Assembly (NCBI GenBank): GCA_964346085.1
Contig: CAYFSZ010000089.1
Coordinates: 1-5,401, forward strand
From: UBA5436 sp964346085
GTDB taxonomy: Bacteria; Bacillota; Clostridia; Saccharofermentanales; DTU023
DNA length: 5,401 bases
Direction of reading: 5' to 3'
The notes under the pieces were generated by a model. The model did no database searches. It was not told where the DNA came from and saw nothing but the letters and a program-made list of their open reading frames with translations. Shown in pieces: positions 5,294-5,401 of the stretch. Every line of letters starts with the position of its first letter. Position 1 is the stretch's first letter. Position numbers and translations under genes: made by a program.

Positions 5294-5401
5294 TTAAATT
5301 TTCAGACGAACGATAAAGGTACTCCCTTCATTTAATTCGCTTTCTACGGTTGCTTCGCCTTGATAAAGCAGTGCTATATGTTTCACGATGGATAAACCCA
5401 G
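5294..5401 (-). CDS. Sensor histidine kinase, C-terminal end only (PhoR-like)
   Basis: Only the last 35 codons and the stop are in the window; the rest lies beyond the right edge. The translation begins LGLSIVKHIALLYQGEA, which is the end of the G2 box and the following helix of the HATPase_c ATP-binding domain, and continues VESELNEGSTFIVRLKI, the final beta strands typical of this domain. The LSIVKHIA wording is close to PhoR/PnpS-type kinases of Bacillota, but a fragment this short cannot fix the signal sensed. A partner response regulator would be expected upstream, outside the window. It ends about 90 bases before the ligA start codon, in the same orientation. Confidence 0.88.
   Translation of the reverse strand: MGLSIVKHIALLYQGEATVESELNEGSTFIVRLKI

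Noticed and set aside
1..5401. CRISPR array, tRNA, rRNA, phage or insertion-sequence transposase
   Set aside because: No regularly spaced repeats, no cloverleaf or rRNA-like stretches, and no transposase or integrase reading frame were seen.

Overview
The window is AT-rich DNA from a low-GC Gram-positive (Bacillota). The evidence is strong purine-rich ribosome binding sites, sigma-A type promoters, U-tract terminators, a Bacillota-style HU protein, and a Spo0A-type DNA-binding domain (a family known from spore-forming Bacilli and Clostridia). I lean towards an anaerobic Clostridia or Erysipelotrichia-type organism, but the genus cannot be read from the sequence.

Positions 1-325 contain no convincing gene. 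The first 120 bases are rich in nested inverted repeats, including a near-perfect 23-bp palindrome. Two 14-bp near-identical tandem units follow. The first HU gene (326-601) then has its own promoter and terminator. After it comes a convergent gene for a membrane protein with an N-terminal zinc ribbon (686-1315, minus strand), and then a second HU gene (1477-1752) with its own promoter and terminator. The two HU proteins are identical. Their DNA is identical from codon 5 through the terminator (314 bp), whereas the promoters and leaders have drifted to about 70 % identity, so the copies look homogenised by gene conversion.

The rest of the window is on the minus strand. Reading in the direction of transcription it holds the last 35 codons of a sensor histidine kinase (5294-5401), NAD-dependent DNA ligase ligA (3078-5201) with its own extended -10 promoter, a small two-helix membrane protein closely coupled to ligA (2541-3047), and a separately promoted protein that joins a Spo0A C-terminal DNA-binding domain to an unrecognised N-terminus instead of a normal receiver (1813-2427). 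The Spo0A-like gene converges on the second HU gene.

The main points of interest are the receiver-less Spo0A-like regulator, an N-terminal extension of about 40 residues on LigA that carries a possible sliding-clamp-binding motif, the homogenised HU pair with differing promoters, and the palindromic element at the left edge.
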